Origin: Panax quinquefolius
Taxonomy: Eukaryota > Streptophyta > Magnoliopsida > Apiales > Araliaceae
Direction of reading: 5' to 3'
DNA length: 64,000 nt
Assembly (NCBI GenBank): GCA_020205615.1
Contig: CM035170.1
Span: 55,852,812-55,916,811 of the forward strand
Each line of letters starts with the position of its first letter. The stretch's first letter is position 1. The position numbers and the translations under genes were made by a program. The notes below the pieces were generated by a model. The model ran no database searches and had not been told where the DNA came from. It saw only the letters and a program-made list of their open reading frames with translations. Positions 1 to 10,311 of this stretch are shown piece after piece.

Positions 1-1387
1 AATAACCTGTATACGCGGGCTACCCTATACTTGGTGAAATTCTTCCATTATTCCATTCTTTATCATTATGTTGAATAACTTTTGTCTGTCTGAGTACCGC
101 ATGATGGTAATTTACATTATTATTCGTTCTTTATCATTACATTGGAACATCTTGTCTGTGCTTTACGCATGACCTGGTTCCGTTCTTTATTATTCTATTG
201 GAACATCCTGTCTATGCTTTACGCATGACCTGGTTCCATTATTTATCATTCTGTTGGAACATCCTGTCTGTGTGTTTACGCATGACCTGGTTCCGTTATT
301 TATTATTCTGTTGGAATAACCTGTCTGTGCGGTCTATCGCATGCATGGTGATTTCTTTTGTTATTCTATTCTTTATTATACTCAGTTGGTTAAAGTTTTA
401 ACTTCTATACTTCATGAAATTAGTGGAATATCCTTGATATTTGCGCTTTATCCAGTATCTTTTCATGGAAATATTCTTTTGAGCATTCTTGAGTGTTACT
501 CTACAAAGAAGTATCATGTTGACAATTTGGACGTTATTAGTTCCTGAATAAATTAATTCTTGAACTTGTTTTATTGAATTCTTATATCATTGTCATCATC
601 CTCATGTTTATATTATGTTGAAAGTCATATGTGGCCTGTAGTGCATAGATAGACTTGGTATGATTATGACCAGGGATTATTCGGTGTAATCATAACCGTA
701 ATGTTACAAATGATGTGGAAAAAGTCCTCATTGGCCCGTAGTGCATTAATGGACAGTTGTTGGCATGATCATGACCATTGATGAATACACGAATATCCTT
801 GGCCCGTAGTGTATGGATAATTTGTGGTCGTGATACTAATGAATATCCTTGGCAGTAAAAGCGAGGATGATGTGGATTATTTATTAAGCTGAGTGTCAGC
901 AATAAAAGTAATGAAAAACCTTTTAAATCATAGAAGATAGTAAATTTTATTCTCTACTTGACTCTTCTAATGGATTGCTTGTTCCGCTGCAGTTAAACTT
1001 GATGTTTGTTATATTTTATCAGTTTAACACTGTTGAAGGCTAATGATAATTTATTCTGCATTATCTTTGTCATAATATTTCTTACTGGGCTAGTTGAGCT
1101 CACCCCTTTTTCTTTCATTGTCCACTTCAGGAAATGAGAACGTAGCAGGGACTAGTCGGGGAACGGAGTGACGGTCCAGATGATAGCATTAGTAGTCCTC
1201 ACTATTTTATGAAATAGTGTGATAATAAATATAATGAGGACCCCATTGAATTTGTATACTGTCTAGAAGACAATATTTGTATTAAAACTCACAGCTCATG
1301 TTGTATAATTAAGTTTTTATTTGTATTGTGTACCATGTATTTGGTGACTCAAGATGGGTGTTGTATACCTATTTTGGGGGCGTCACA
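1..1387 (+). mobile_element. 5' LTR of element A (left end outside window)
   Basis: This stretch matches 5966-7354 nearly base for base, so it is the right-hand part of the 5' LTR of a Ty3/gypsy element; about 950 bp, including the TATA box, lie to the left of the window. It ends in GGGGGCGTCACA and is followed two bases later by a tRNA primer site. It holds the tandem 56-57 bp modules (about 40-340) and the GTAGTGCA modules (about 630-860) seen in the other LTRs. The short reading frames at 198-547 come from these repeats and are not convincing genes. Confidence 0.93.
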
Positions 1388-1389
1388 GT

Positions 1390-1401
1390 TGGTATCAAAG
1401 C
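1390..1401 (+). other. Primer binding site, initiator tRNA-Met type
   Basis: TGGTATCAAAGC lies two bases after the LTR end. It matches the usual plant tRNA-iMet primer site TGGTATCAGAGC with one mismatch. Minus-strand DNA synthesis of the retrotransposon would start here. Confidence 0.85.
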
Positions 1402-1574
1402 TTAGGGATATGATTCCTGGCTAAGATGTGAGACTAGAACTAGGAGGGGAGAGACGGGGAATTCCTTCGCTAGTATGACCTACCTAAGTTTGTTTGGTAT
1501 TTAATTGGTCGGTCAGAGTATAGTGATAATATATTACATGTCAATTAACCCTTGTTTTGTGGCAGTATCTGAAA

Positions 1575-1952
1575 ATGACATCTGAGAATTTTGAGAATAT
1601 CAATGGAGCACAGGAGACCGTTGAGTCCCCACAAATCAACACCCAGGATAATGTGCATCAGAAAGGCAATAATCCTCAGGTGAACAACAACACTGACCAA
1701 ATGGCGAACGACGGAACGTTTAGGAGCTTTTTGCAATTCGTACAATATCAGGCAAGAGAGACTCTTATCCAAAATGCAGGTGGAAACATTGGTAACTCTC
1801 AGACGGTCACCGCTAAACAGTTCAAGGAGCTGGGTCCACCGAAGTTTATTGGAGAACCAAAACCACTTAAGGCGGAGAAATTAGACTTTGACTTATCTGT
1901 GGAATTTATTAACAATAGAAATATCATTCAAAACTGGCGTATTTTTGTTTAG
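1575..1952 (+). pseudogene. gag: Element A gag N-terminus, fused by deletion to a protease fragment
   Basis: The start at 1575 is chosen because the related copies D, E and F begin gag at the same place, 9 nt after an acceptor-like CAG. The first roughly 100 codons match the gag N-terminal region of F and D: an Asn/Gln-rich start, then KQFKELGPPKF. After GEPKPLKAE the frame jumps directly into KLDFDLSVE, which belongs to the protease region of B (near 20110). The rest of gag, both zinc knuckles and the protease DTG have therefore been deleted. The last 16 codons are read from an inverted segment and end in a stop. The product cannot form a capsid. Confidence 0.85.
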
Positions 1953-2175
1953 ATCCGTGACATGAGCTAAGAAAGCTTGACATCCATTTTGTTAATAAAC
2001 GAATATCTTTATGGTTTGAGATGACAGTGATTGATTTTAATGGTTTGGTTGCTTGAATTCACATAATAGGTTGGTTATGAATATGAAAGCTAACAACCTT
2101 ACGAAAACAATCAATTTTTGCATGATGAGTAGTTAATCAATCAATCCCTAGAATCACATCAAATGCAAGTATTTT
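1904..2175 (-). repeat. Inverted protease-RT linker block inside element A
   Basis: The plus strand here matches the plus strand of 55925-56195, where element F lies in reverse. The piece of A between protease and RT is therefore flipped relative to the rest of A. Sequence on both sides (KLDFDLSVE before, [11 protein letters not shown] after) is in the normal forward direction. About 272 bp are inverted, with neighbouring protease sequence lost. Confidence 0.85.
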
Positions 2176-2836
2176 ACCCATTTCCAAAGTCCCATATCGA
2201 ATGGCTCCTATTGAACTTCAAGAGTTAAAAACCCAACTGCAGGAATTGTTAGACATTGGCTTTAGTCGTCCTAGTACGTCTCCTTGGGGTGCTCCTATTT
2301 TATTCGTGAAGAAGAAAGATCGGAGTATGCGACTTTGTATTGATTATCGAGAGTTGAATCATGTCACCATCAAAAATAGGTACCCATTGCCACGTATTGA
2401 TGACCTGTTTGACCAGTTGCAAGGAGCCAAATTCCCTTCAAAGATTGATCTTCGTTCCGGATATCACCAATTAAAGATTAGAACCGATGAAATTCCAAAG
2501 ACGGCTTTCAGAACTCGGTATGGGCATTATGAATTCCTAGTCATGTCGTTTGGATTGACTAATGCTCCTGCTGCCTTCATAGATATGATGAACCGAGTAT
2601 TCAAGGAATATTTGGATCACTTTGTGGTCGTCTTTATTGATGACATCCTTATTTATTCCAAAAGTCGTGAAGATCATGAGCAACACTTGAGGCTGATACT
2701 CCAAAAGCTTCGTAAATACAAGCTTTATGCCAAGTTGAAGAAATGCGAGTTCTGGCTTGAGGAAATAGCATTCCTTGGGCACGTAGTATCAAGTCATGGA
2801 ATATTTGTTGACCCGGCAAAAATTGAAGCAATTTAA
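2176..2836 (+). pseudogene. pol: Element A reverse transcriptase
   Basis: The translation carries the Ty3/gypsy RT blocks in order: the [20 protein letters not shown] entry, LCIDYRELN, a [10 protein letters not shown] palm motif, and the catalytic FIDD at 2633-2644 followed by DILIYSK. The reading frame is uninterrupted from the linker (SKVPYR, just before the ATG at 2201) to a TAA at 2834-2836. In B the matching codon is CAA, so this stop looks like a C-to-T change. The protein would copy element RNA into cDNA in the cytoplasmic particle. It is part of one long pol frame that continues, with stops, to 5008. Confidence 0.9.
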
Positions 2837-3430
2837 AGCTGGGAGCAACCTAAATCAGTGACCGAAGTAAGTAGCTTTCTCGGTTTAGCTGGTTATTATC
2901 GGAGATTCGTGGAAGGATTTTCTTGAATCGCTACTCCATTAACTCAGCTGACTCAGAAAGATACAAAGTTCGGTTGGAGTGAAGAATATGAGAAGAGTTT
3001 TCAAGAACTCAAGAGGAGACTCATTTCAGCACTTGTTCTGACAATACCATCTAGCTTGGAGGGATTTGTCATCTACAGTGATGCTTCGGGCAAAGGGTTG
3101 GGATGTGCTCTCATGCAACATGGGAAAGTCATAGCTTATGCCTCAAGACAACTCAAAGAATATGAGAGGAATTATCCTACTCATGATCTAGAGTTTAAAA
3201 ATGTTGTCTTCGCACTTAAAATTTGGAGGCATTACTTGTATGGGGAGAAAGTGGATATCTTTACGGATCATAAAAGCCTCAAATATTTCTTCACTCAAAA
3301 GGAACTCAACATGCGACAATGATGTTTGCTTGAACTGTTGAAAGATTATGATCATACCATCCAATACCATCCTGGAAAAACGAACGTGGTAGCTGACGCA
3401 TTGAGTAGAAGATCATATGTGGGTACGAGT
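2837..3430 (+). pseudogene. pol: Element A RNase H and RT connection
   Basis: This is the same frame as the RT before it. The connection is recognised by [16 protein letters not shown], and RNase H by [10 protein letters not shown] (from about 3068) and FTDHKSLKY with the Asp codon at 3266. The segment ends in VVADALSRR. Two stops interrupt it: TGA at 2924-2926, where B has CGA, and TGA at 3320-3322, where related copies have an arginine codon. Both fit deamination of methylated CpG. There are no frameshifts. Confidence 0.88.
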
Positions 3431-5008
3431 GCGATATTGTCAACGCAAAGGCCCATTTTGTGTGACTTGCAAAGGATGGAGATAGAGTTAAAGACTCCAG
3501 GGACCCATGTGATGATGGCGAATATACGAGTAGAACCGACTTTAATTGATAAAGTTAAAGCTGCTCAAGCTACAGACCTGGAGCTGATGCGTATGAGGAA
3601 GAAAGTGCAAGAAGGTGCTACGCCGGAAGCAAGAATCGATGAAGAAGGAATACTTAGAGTCAACTCCAGAATTTGTGTTCCTAACGACCCTGATTTAAAG
3701 TATAAAATCATGATGGAGGCGCACAACACACCGTTTGCAATCCATCTTGGGAGTACCAAAATGTATCATTATCTTAGACATACATTTTGGTGGGGCAATA
3801 TGAAGAGAGAGATAGCGTTGTTTATCTCAAGGTGTCTAATGTGTCAACGAGTCAAGGCAGAGCATCAAGTACCAAAAGGTCTAATTCAACCACATGAAAT
3901 TCTAGAATGGAAGTGGGAGCACATTACCATGGATTTCGTTACCGGTCTTCCCAAGGTTTCTCAAGGCATAGATGCGATTTGGGTCATTGTTGATAGATTG
4001 ACCAAGTCTACTCATTTCTAACCGATACGAAAAACTTATACACTTGAACGTCTTGCTCGTATATACATAAACGAGGTTGTAAGATTGCATGGTATGCCAG
4101 TATCCATAGTTTCTGATCGAGACCCAAGATTCACTTCAAGATTTTGGGTTAGTTTGCAAAAAGCTATGGGCACGGATTTATGATTTAGCTCGGCATATCA
4201 TCCTCAGACGGATGGGCAGTCGGAGAGGACGATTCAAACTCTTAAAGATCTATTAAGACTCTGTGTCCTTGACTTGAAGGGAAGTTGGGACAAGTTCTTA
4301 CCATTGGTGGAGTTTTCCTACAACAATAGTTATCAAGCAAGTATTGGCATGGCTCCATTTGAGGCATTGTATGGAAGAAAGTGTCGTTCTCCAGTATGCT
4401 GGGATGAGGTGGGTGAAGCAACATTATTGGGACCGGAGTTGGTACGTATGACTACAAAAAAGATTCAAACGATCCGACAACGTATAAAAACCTCACAAGA
4501 TCGACAAAAGAGTTATGCTGATCTTCATCGAAAGGATGTGGAATTCGATGTAGGAGATTATGTGTTGTTACGTGTTGCTCCATGGAAAGGAGTTACGAGA
4601 TTTGGAAAGAGAGGAAAGCTCAATCCTCGATTCATCAGCCCATTTTTAATCCTCGATCGAGTAGGAATTGTGGCCTATAGACTCGCTTTACCGCCAAGTA
4701 TGTCTCATATTCATAACATTTTTCACATATCCATGTTACGTAAATATATGGAAGACCCGAACCACATTATTGAGTTAGAACCAAATGAAATAGCGGAAGA
4801 TTTGACGTATGAAGAAGTTCCTGTTCAAATCCTGGATAAGAAGGAACATATTCTACGCTTCAAGGTTATACCTCAATTCAAAGTTTTGTGGAGAAACCAC
4901 GATGTTGAGGAAATGACTTGGGAGTTAGAATCTGAAATGAAATCAAGGTATCCTTACCTCTTCGACATACCAGGTACGTACCCTAATTTCGAGGGTGAAA
5001 TTTCATAA
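3431..5008 (+). pseudogene. pol: Element A integrase with chromodomain
   Basis: The domain order is an HHCC zinc finger (His residues around 3722-3745, Cys pair around 3833-3845), then the DD35E core with Asp codons at 3932 and 4115 and Glu at 4223, which leaves 35 residues between the second Asp and the Glu. Next come a GKLNPRF module and a chromodomain-like tail with VLWRNH and EEMTWELE. The tail places the element in the chromoviruses, most like Tekay/Del. TAA at 4019-4021 and TGA at 4181-4183 break the frame. The remaining 244 codons (4274-5008) are open to the natural stop, 9 nt before the 3' LTR. Confidence 0.9.
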
Positions 5009-5010
5009 GA

Positions 5011-5019
5011 AGGGGAGGT
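5011..5019 (+). other. Polypurine tract of element A
   Basis: AGGGGAGGT lies directly before the TG that opens the 3' LTR and directly after the pol stop. The same tract precedes the 3' LTRs of B, D, E and G. It is the expected plus-strand primer site. Confidence 0.85.
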
Positions 5020-5741
5020 TGTAAGACCCCAACTTTTATAAATAAAGATGAATTTTCTATAAATATCATTTTTGAATATTATGGAGTGAATTTGATATAA
5101 TATTATAGTTGTGGGTAATATTTATAAATTTTGCAAAGTACACAAGTTGTTATATAATATTCGATTGGTGGGGAATATTCATTTTAACGGGGGAATATTC
5201 GTATAACTAAGACAATCATTGGTGGACCCCAAATGTAATTATTGTCGAATTGAGAAAACGACAAAAATACATTATGAAAATAATTGGCGGAAGTTTTACT
5301 GTTAAGCTGTTGAAACACCCTTGTTAAAAGTACAAAAGATGTCTGGCGTGGTTGCATAGTAGCACACGATATTGATTATTGATGCTTACGTGAGAAGTCA
5401 ATCGGTTTTTGTTCAATTATTGCTAAAGTAATTCTTTGCGTAGTGTTTTGCGTAGTAAAATATTTTTATATAAAATAGAATACTTATATAAAGTTATTTG
5501 TTTTATTAGACAATAATTAGAATATATTATATTTTATTATGCATAGTGCCTGCATAGTGTTTTGTATAGTAAAATCTTTTTATATAAAACAGAATACTTT
5601 TATAAAGTTATTCGTTTTATTAGATTATAAATAGAATATATTATATTTTATTTAAATGATTTTGTTTTAAATCTGGACCTTCCATTTAAAGTAAATCAAT
5701 CTGGACCATTCATGAATTAGTTACTATGTAGTCCATTCTTC

Positions 5742-5749
5742 TATAAATA
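5742..5749 (+). promoter_or_regulatory. TATA box in the 3' LTR of A
   Basis: TATAAATA is followed about 30 bp later by a CT/GA-rich leader (ACTCTAGAGAGAGAAAC). The same TATA element is found in the LTRs of B (17243, 24562), E (45227, 49697) and, in reverse, H (7440), S1 (9335), S3 (15225), S2 (26061), S4 (30418), D (34251, 52466) and G (60369). It should mark the U3-R border of the element promoter. Confidence 0.75.
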
Positions 5750-5870
5750 GATGTTCATTCCTTCATTATTTCTTACGAATTCACTGAAACTCTAGAGAGA
5801 GAAACTATAGAGAGAAAGAAGAAAAGTGTTCTGCTACTTCACTACTTCTATATCTAGTACTCTTAATTCT

Positions 5871-5880
5871 AAGGTAAGGG
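5871..5880 (+). promoter_or_regulatory. Conserved splice-donor-like site in the LTR
   Basis: AAGGTAAGGG lies about 125 bp after the TATA box. The same or a near-identical string is found at the matching place in LTRs of otherwise divergent subfamilies, for example 17424-17432 and 24742-24750. It fits a plant 5' splice site (AG followed by GTAAG). A matching acceptor-like site precedes gag in A, D and E. Splicing is inferred, not shown. Confidence 0.5.
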
Positions 5881-5929
5881 ATATTCTTTGTTGTACTCGT
5901 AAGGGGTATTTTTTCTTTCTTATTCGTGA

Positions 5930-6345
5930 AGAGAACTTCTGTTATTCCATTCTTTATTATTTTGTTGGAATAACTTTTGTGCCTGCTACCCTATACTTGG
6001 TGAAATTCTTACATTATTCCATTCTTTATCATTATGTTGGAATAACTTGTCTGGCGCAATCTTGCATGCATGGTGATTTCTGTTATCATTCCGTTCTTTA
6101 TCATTCTGTTGGAACATCCTGTTTGTGCTTTACGCATGACCTGGTTCCGTTCTTTATTATTCTGTTGGAACATCCTGTCTGTGCTTTACGCATGACCTGG
6201 TTCCATTATTTATCATTCTGTTGGAACATCCTGTCTGTGCGTTTACGCATGACCTGGTTTCGTTATTTATTATTCTGTTGGAATAACCTGTTTGTGCGGT
6301 CTTTCGCATGCCTGGTGATTTCTTTTGTTATTCCATTCTTTATTA
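5930..6345 (+). repeat. Tandem 56-57 bp modules in the R/U5 part of the LTR
   Basis: At least five imperfect copies follow one another. Each has the core TTATTCTGTTGGAA and then CTGTGCTTTACGCATGACC with small variations. The same block lies at about 40-340, 8760-9130 (reverse), 12800-13150 (reverse), 29960-30240 (reverse), 33600-34060 (reverse) and 45420-45880. Many copies contain the short inverted repeat TTATTC-TGTTG-GAATAA, which could form a small hairpin. Confidence 0.8.
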
Positions 6346-7354
6346 TACTTAGTTGGTTAAAGTTTTGACTTTTATACTCCATGAAATTAGTGGAATATCC
6401 TTGATATTTACGCTTCATCAGGTATCTTTTCATGGAAATATTCTTCTGAGCATTCTTGAGTGTTACTCTACAAAGAAGTATCATGTTGACAATTTGGACG
6501 TTATTAGTTCATGAATAAATTAATTCTTGAACTTGTTTTATTGAATTCTTATATCATTGTCATCATCCTCATGTTTATATTATGTTGAAAGTCATATATA
6601 GCCTGTAGTGCATAGATGGACTTGGTATGATTATGACCAGAGATTATTCGGTGTAATCATAACCGTAATGTTACAAATGATGTGGAAAAAGTCCTCATTG
6701 GCCCGTAGTGCATTGATGGATAGTTGTTGGCATGATCATGACCATTGATGAATACGCGAATATCCTTGGCCCATAGTGCATGGATAATTTGTGGTCGTGA
6801 TACCAATGAATATCCTTGGTCGTAGTGCAGGGATGATGTGGATTATTTATTAAAATTTGAGTCTCGTGATAAAAGTAATGAAAAACCTTTTAAATCATAG
6901 AAGATAGTAAATTTTATTCTCTACTTGACTCTTCTAATGGATTGCTTGTTCCGCTGGAGTTAAACTTGATGTTTTTTATATTTTATCAGTTTAACACTGT
7001 TGAAGGCTAATGATAATTTATTTTGAATTATCTTAGTCATAATATTTCTTACTGGGCTAGTTGAGCTCACCCCTTTTGCTTTTATTGTTCTCTTCAGAAA
7101 ATGAGAATGTAGCAGGGACTAGTCGGGGAACGGAGTGACGGTCCAGATAATAGCATTAGTAGTCCTCACTATTAAATGAAATAGTGTGATAATAAATATA
7201 ATGAGGACCCCATTAAGTTTGTATACTGTCTAGAAGACAATATTTGTATTAAAACTCACAGCTCATGTTGTATAATTAAGTTTTAATTTGTATTGTGTAC
7301 CATGTATTTGGTTACTCAAGATGGGTGTTGTATACCTTTTTTGGGGGCATCACA

Positions 7355-7607
7355 AAAATACTCAAAAAAATATGCTCGATAATATAGAGAGAGAAAACTT
7401 CAGTTTCTGGTGTGATTTTCAATTCTAACCTAAGCACCCTATTTATAGGAAAATGCTTAGAACACCAAAGCAGAAAATTTAATAAAATATTAATATATTT
7501 ATTTTATTTTCCTACGCACACCTTGCCATCTGATTTCAGCAACTAACACATGCAAGTGGAGCCAATAAAAAGAAAAACATGTTTTAAACATTTTTTGTAA
7601 CAAAATC
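7355..7607 (-). mobile_element. Reverse LTR H, segment between A and S1
   Basis: This segment matches the reverse type-B LTR S3 around 15125-15370, including the leader (gagagagaaaac), the TATA box in reverse (7440-7447) and the U3 start. It is the piece of an older LTR left between the end of A and solo LTR S1. H begins left of the window and resumes at 10312. The last five bases, AAATC (7603-7607), are the left TSD of S1. Confidence 0.8.
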
Positions 7608-10306
7608 TGTGACGCCCCCAAAATAGGTATACATCACCCATCTTGAGTCGCCAGATACATGGTACAAAATTCAAATACAACTTAATTATATAACTTTCGT
7701 GTACAATACGACAAAACATAACCTGTGAGTTTGAATACAAATATTATCTACTAGAGAGTATACAAACTCAAAAGGAGTCCTCATTACAATTATTATAACA
7801 CTATTTCACATAATAGTGAGGACTACTAATGCAAATATCTAAGGACCATCACTGCTCTCCCATTAGTCCCAACATTACATTCTCATTTCACAGAGAACAA
7901 AGAAAAGAAAGGGTGAGCTCAACTTGCCCGAAGAAGAAATATTATGACTAAGATATTGCGTAAATAATTTATCGTTAGCCTTCAAAGTTGTTAAACCGAT
8001 AAAATATAACAAACATCAAGTTTAATCTGCAATGAAACAAGCAATCCATTAGAAGAGTCAAGTAAAGAATAAAATCTACTATCTTCTATGATTTAAAAGG
8101 TTTTTCATCACTTTTATCGCTGGGACTCAGCTTAATAAATAATCCACATCATCGAATAACCCCGCACTACAGCTAAGGATATTTTTTAGTATCACGACCA
8201 CGAATTCTCCATGCACTACGGCCAAGGATAATCTTGTTTTCATCAACGATCCTGATCATGCCATAAAACAATTCATCTTTGCACTACGGCCAAAGAGAAT
8301 CCATAGCCATAATCATACAAAAAAATGTCCATCAATGCACTACGGGCCAATGAGGACTTTTTCCACATCATTTATAACATTACGGTTATGATTATACCGA
8401 ATAATCCCTGGTCATAATCATACCAAGTCCATCTATGCACCACAACAGAATACAAATGACTTTCAACAAAATATAAACATGAGGATGATGACAATGATAT
8501 AAGAATTCAATAAAACAAGTTCAAGAATTAATTTATCCAGAACCAAAGAACGCCCAAACTGTCAACATGATCATCGCTTTGAGAGTAAAATTCATGAATG
8601 CTCGTAAGAATATTTTCATGAAAAGATATCGATGAAGCCTTGAATATCAAGGATATTCCACTAATTTCATGGAGTATAGAAGTCAAAAGTTTTAACCAAC
8701 CGAGTATAATAAAGAATAGAATAACAAAAGAAATCATCATGCTTGCAATAGACCACACAGCAAAAGTTATTCCAACGTAATAATAAATAACGGAACCCAG
8801 TCCCAAGAAACGCATGCATGTGATATTCCAACAGAATAATAAAGAATGGAACCAGGTCCGGCGTAAAATGCATAGACGGGATATTCCAACAGAATAATAA
8901 AGACTAGAACCAGGTCCGGCGTAAAACGCATAGAAAGGATATTCCAATAAAATAACAAAGATCGGAACCGTGTCCCACAGAAAACGCATTGCATGTGATA
9001 TTCCAATGTAATAACAAAGATCGAACTGTGTCCGGCAGAAACGCATGCATGTGGGATATTCCAACAGAATAAAAAAGACTGGAATAACAAAAGAATTTCA
9101 CCAAGTATAGGGTAGCCCGCGTATACAGGTTATTCCAACAGAATAATAAATAATGGAATAACAGAAGTTTTCTTCATGAATACAAAAGAAGTAACACCCC
9201 TTACTTTAGTAGGAGATTGAATACTGCAGTAGTGTAGTAACAGAATACTCTTCTTCTTTCTCTCTTATTCTCACTATACTTTCTCTCTCTATATCTTGAA
9301 TGAATTCGTGAAAAATATTGAAGAACTAGGCCTCTATTTATAGAAGATTTCTAGCTTAGCACTTGCAATGTGAAAAGGCAAGCGGCTTGACGATTTAGTG
9401 ATGATGTGAAAGAAAAGTGGTTTGACGCTCAGTAATGTGAAACACCAAGTGGTTTGACGCCAGAATGTGAAAACGACAATTGGTTCGGCCTTTTATGTGT
9501 GAAACGACAATTGGTTCGACGCTCAGAATGTGGAACGACAATTGGTTCGACACCGTAATGTGAAACGACAATTGGTTCGGCGCCTTTAATATGAAAAACA
9601 ATAAGTGGTTTGACATCCGTAAATGTAATTACTATCAAGCGAAAGAGACTCTTAGATGATGACATATGGGCCCCCATAGAATAACCAAACTTACCACAAA
9701 CGTCTCATAATAGACTCTTTATATACATCAAGAATTGAATAAATATTACCATAAATCATTTTATTTTTAATCAACACATATTTAATCTTTCAATAATTAT
9801 TAATCATTAATATTATAACTTGTCGTCCTCAATTATTGATTTAATAATATATCATATTATACGATGATCTTCGTGATAATAATTGAATCAATAATATAAG
9901 AGATATGATGCAACAATTCTCGTAGCAATAATTGAGTATAACCGAGTGACTTCTCACGTAAGCATCAATAATCAATACCGGTACTACGCAACTTATGCCA
10001 CCATCGTATTTTTTTTACTACCGGGTAGTTCAACAGCTTTTAATTCAGTAACACCTCCGTCGTTATTTTTATAAAAATATTTTTGTCTTTTTCTCAATCC
10101 GACAATAATTCTGTTGTGGGGTCCACCAATGATTGTACCATCGTACGGATATTCCCCGACCTCGAATATAATACAACAACTTGCATACTTTGCAAAATTT
10201 ATAAATATTACCCACAACTATAACATTATATCAAATCCACACCATAATATTTTAAAAAAAAATTCGAGAAATTTAAATCTTTATTCATAAAATTTGGGGT
10301 CTCACA
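7608..10306 (-). mobile_element. Solo LTR S1 (2699 bp)
   Basis: In reverse, this is a complete gypsy LTR: it opens TGTGACGCCCCC and closes GGGGTCTCACA. It is flanked by the perfect 5-bp duplication AAATC (7603-7607 and 10307-10311). No internal region, primer site or polypurine tract is present, so it is a solo LTR left by LTR-LTR recombination. The 178-codon frame at 8528-9064 comes from the repeated modules and is probably not a gene. A private tandem array lies just upstream of its TATA box. Confidence 0.93.
9366..9625 (-). repeat. Tandem repeat of about 29-33 bp upstream of the S1 TATA box
   Basis: About eight or nine imperfect copies share AATGTGAAACGACAATTGG followed by TTCGACGC or a variant. 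On the LTR sense strand the array sits some 25-280 bp upstream of the TATA box (9335-9342) and gives a repeated GAACCAATTG motif that contains a CCAAT core. I do not see this array in the other LTRs. Its place in U3 would fit a promoter-proximal enhancer array, but this is inference. Confidence 0.8.
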
Positions 10307-10311
10307 AAATC

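Larger units (their letters stand above)
5020..7354 (+). mobile_element. 3' LTR of element A (2335 bp)
   Basis: It starts TGTAAGACCCC and ends GGGGGCATCACA. The right part repeats 1-1387. It contains an AT-rich U3, a TATA box, a conserved AAGGTAAGGG, a block of 56-57 bp modules and several GTAGTGCA modules. The next five bases, AAAAT, should be the TSD, but the matching copy would lie left of the window. The flank is reverse LTR H, so A is inserted inside another LTR. Confidence 0.92.

Noticed and set aside
2537..2831. Minus-strand frames opposite the A reverse transcriptase
   Set aside because: Shadow frames of a well-supported coding region on the plus strand.
5826..6368. 180-codon open frame in the A 3' LTR, with similar frames in S1 (8528-9064, minus) and elsewhere
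   Set aside because: It consists of the repeated 56-57 bp modules read as hydrophobic, aromatic-rich peptide. Module lengths are not all multiples of three, so successive modules are read in different frames, and the other LTR copies are broken. Probably not a gene.
9395..9677. Minus-strand frames of 73 and 82 codons with repeated His-Phe or Asn-Gln motifs
   Set aside because: Direct translations of the tandem array in S1 in two frames; no sign of selection on either.
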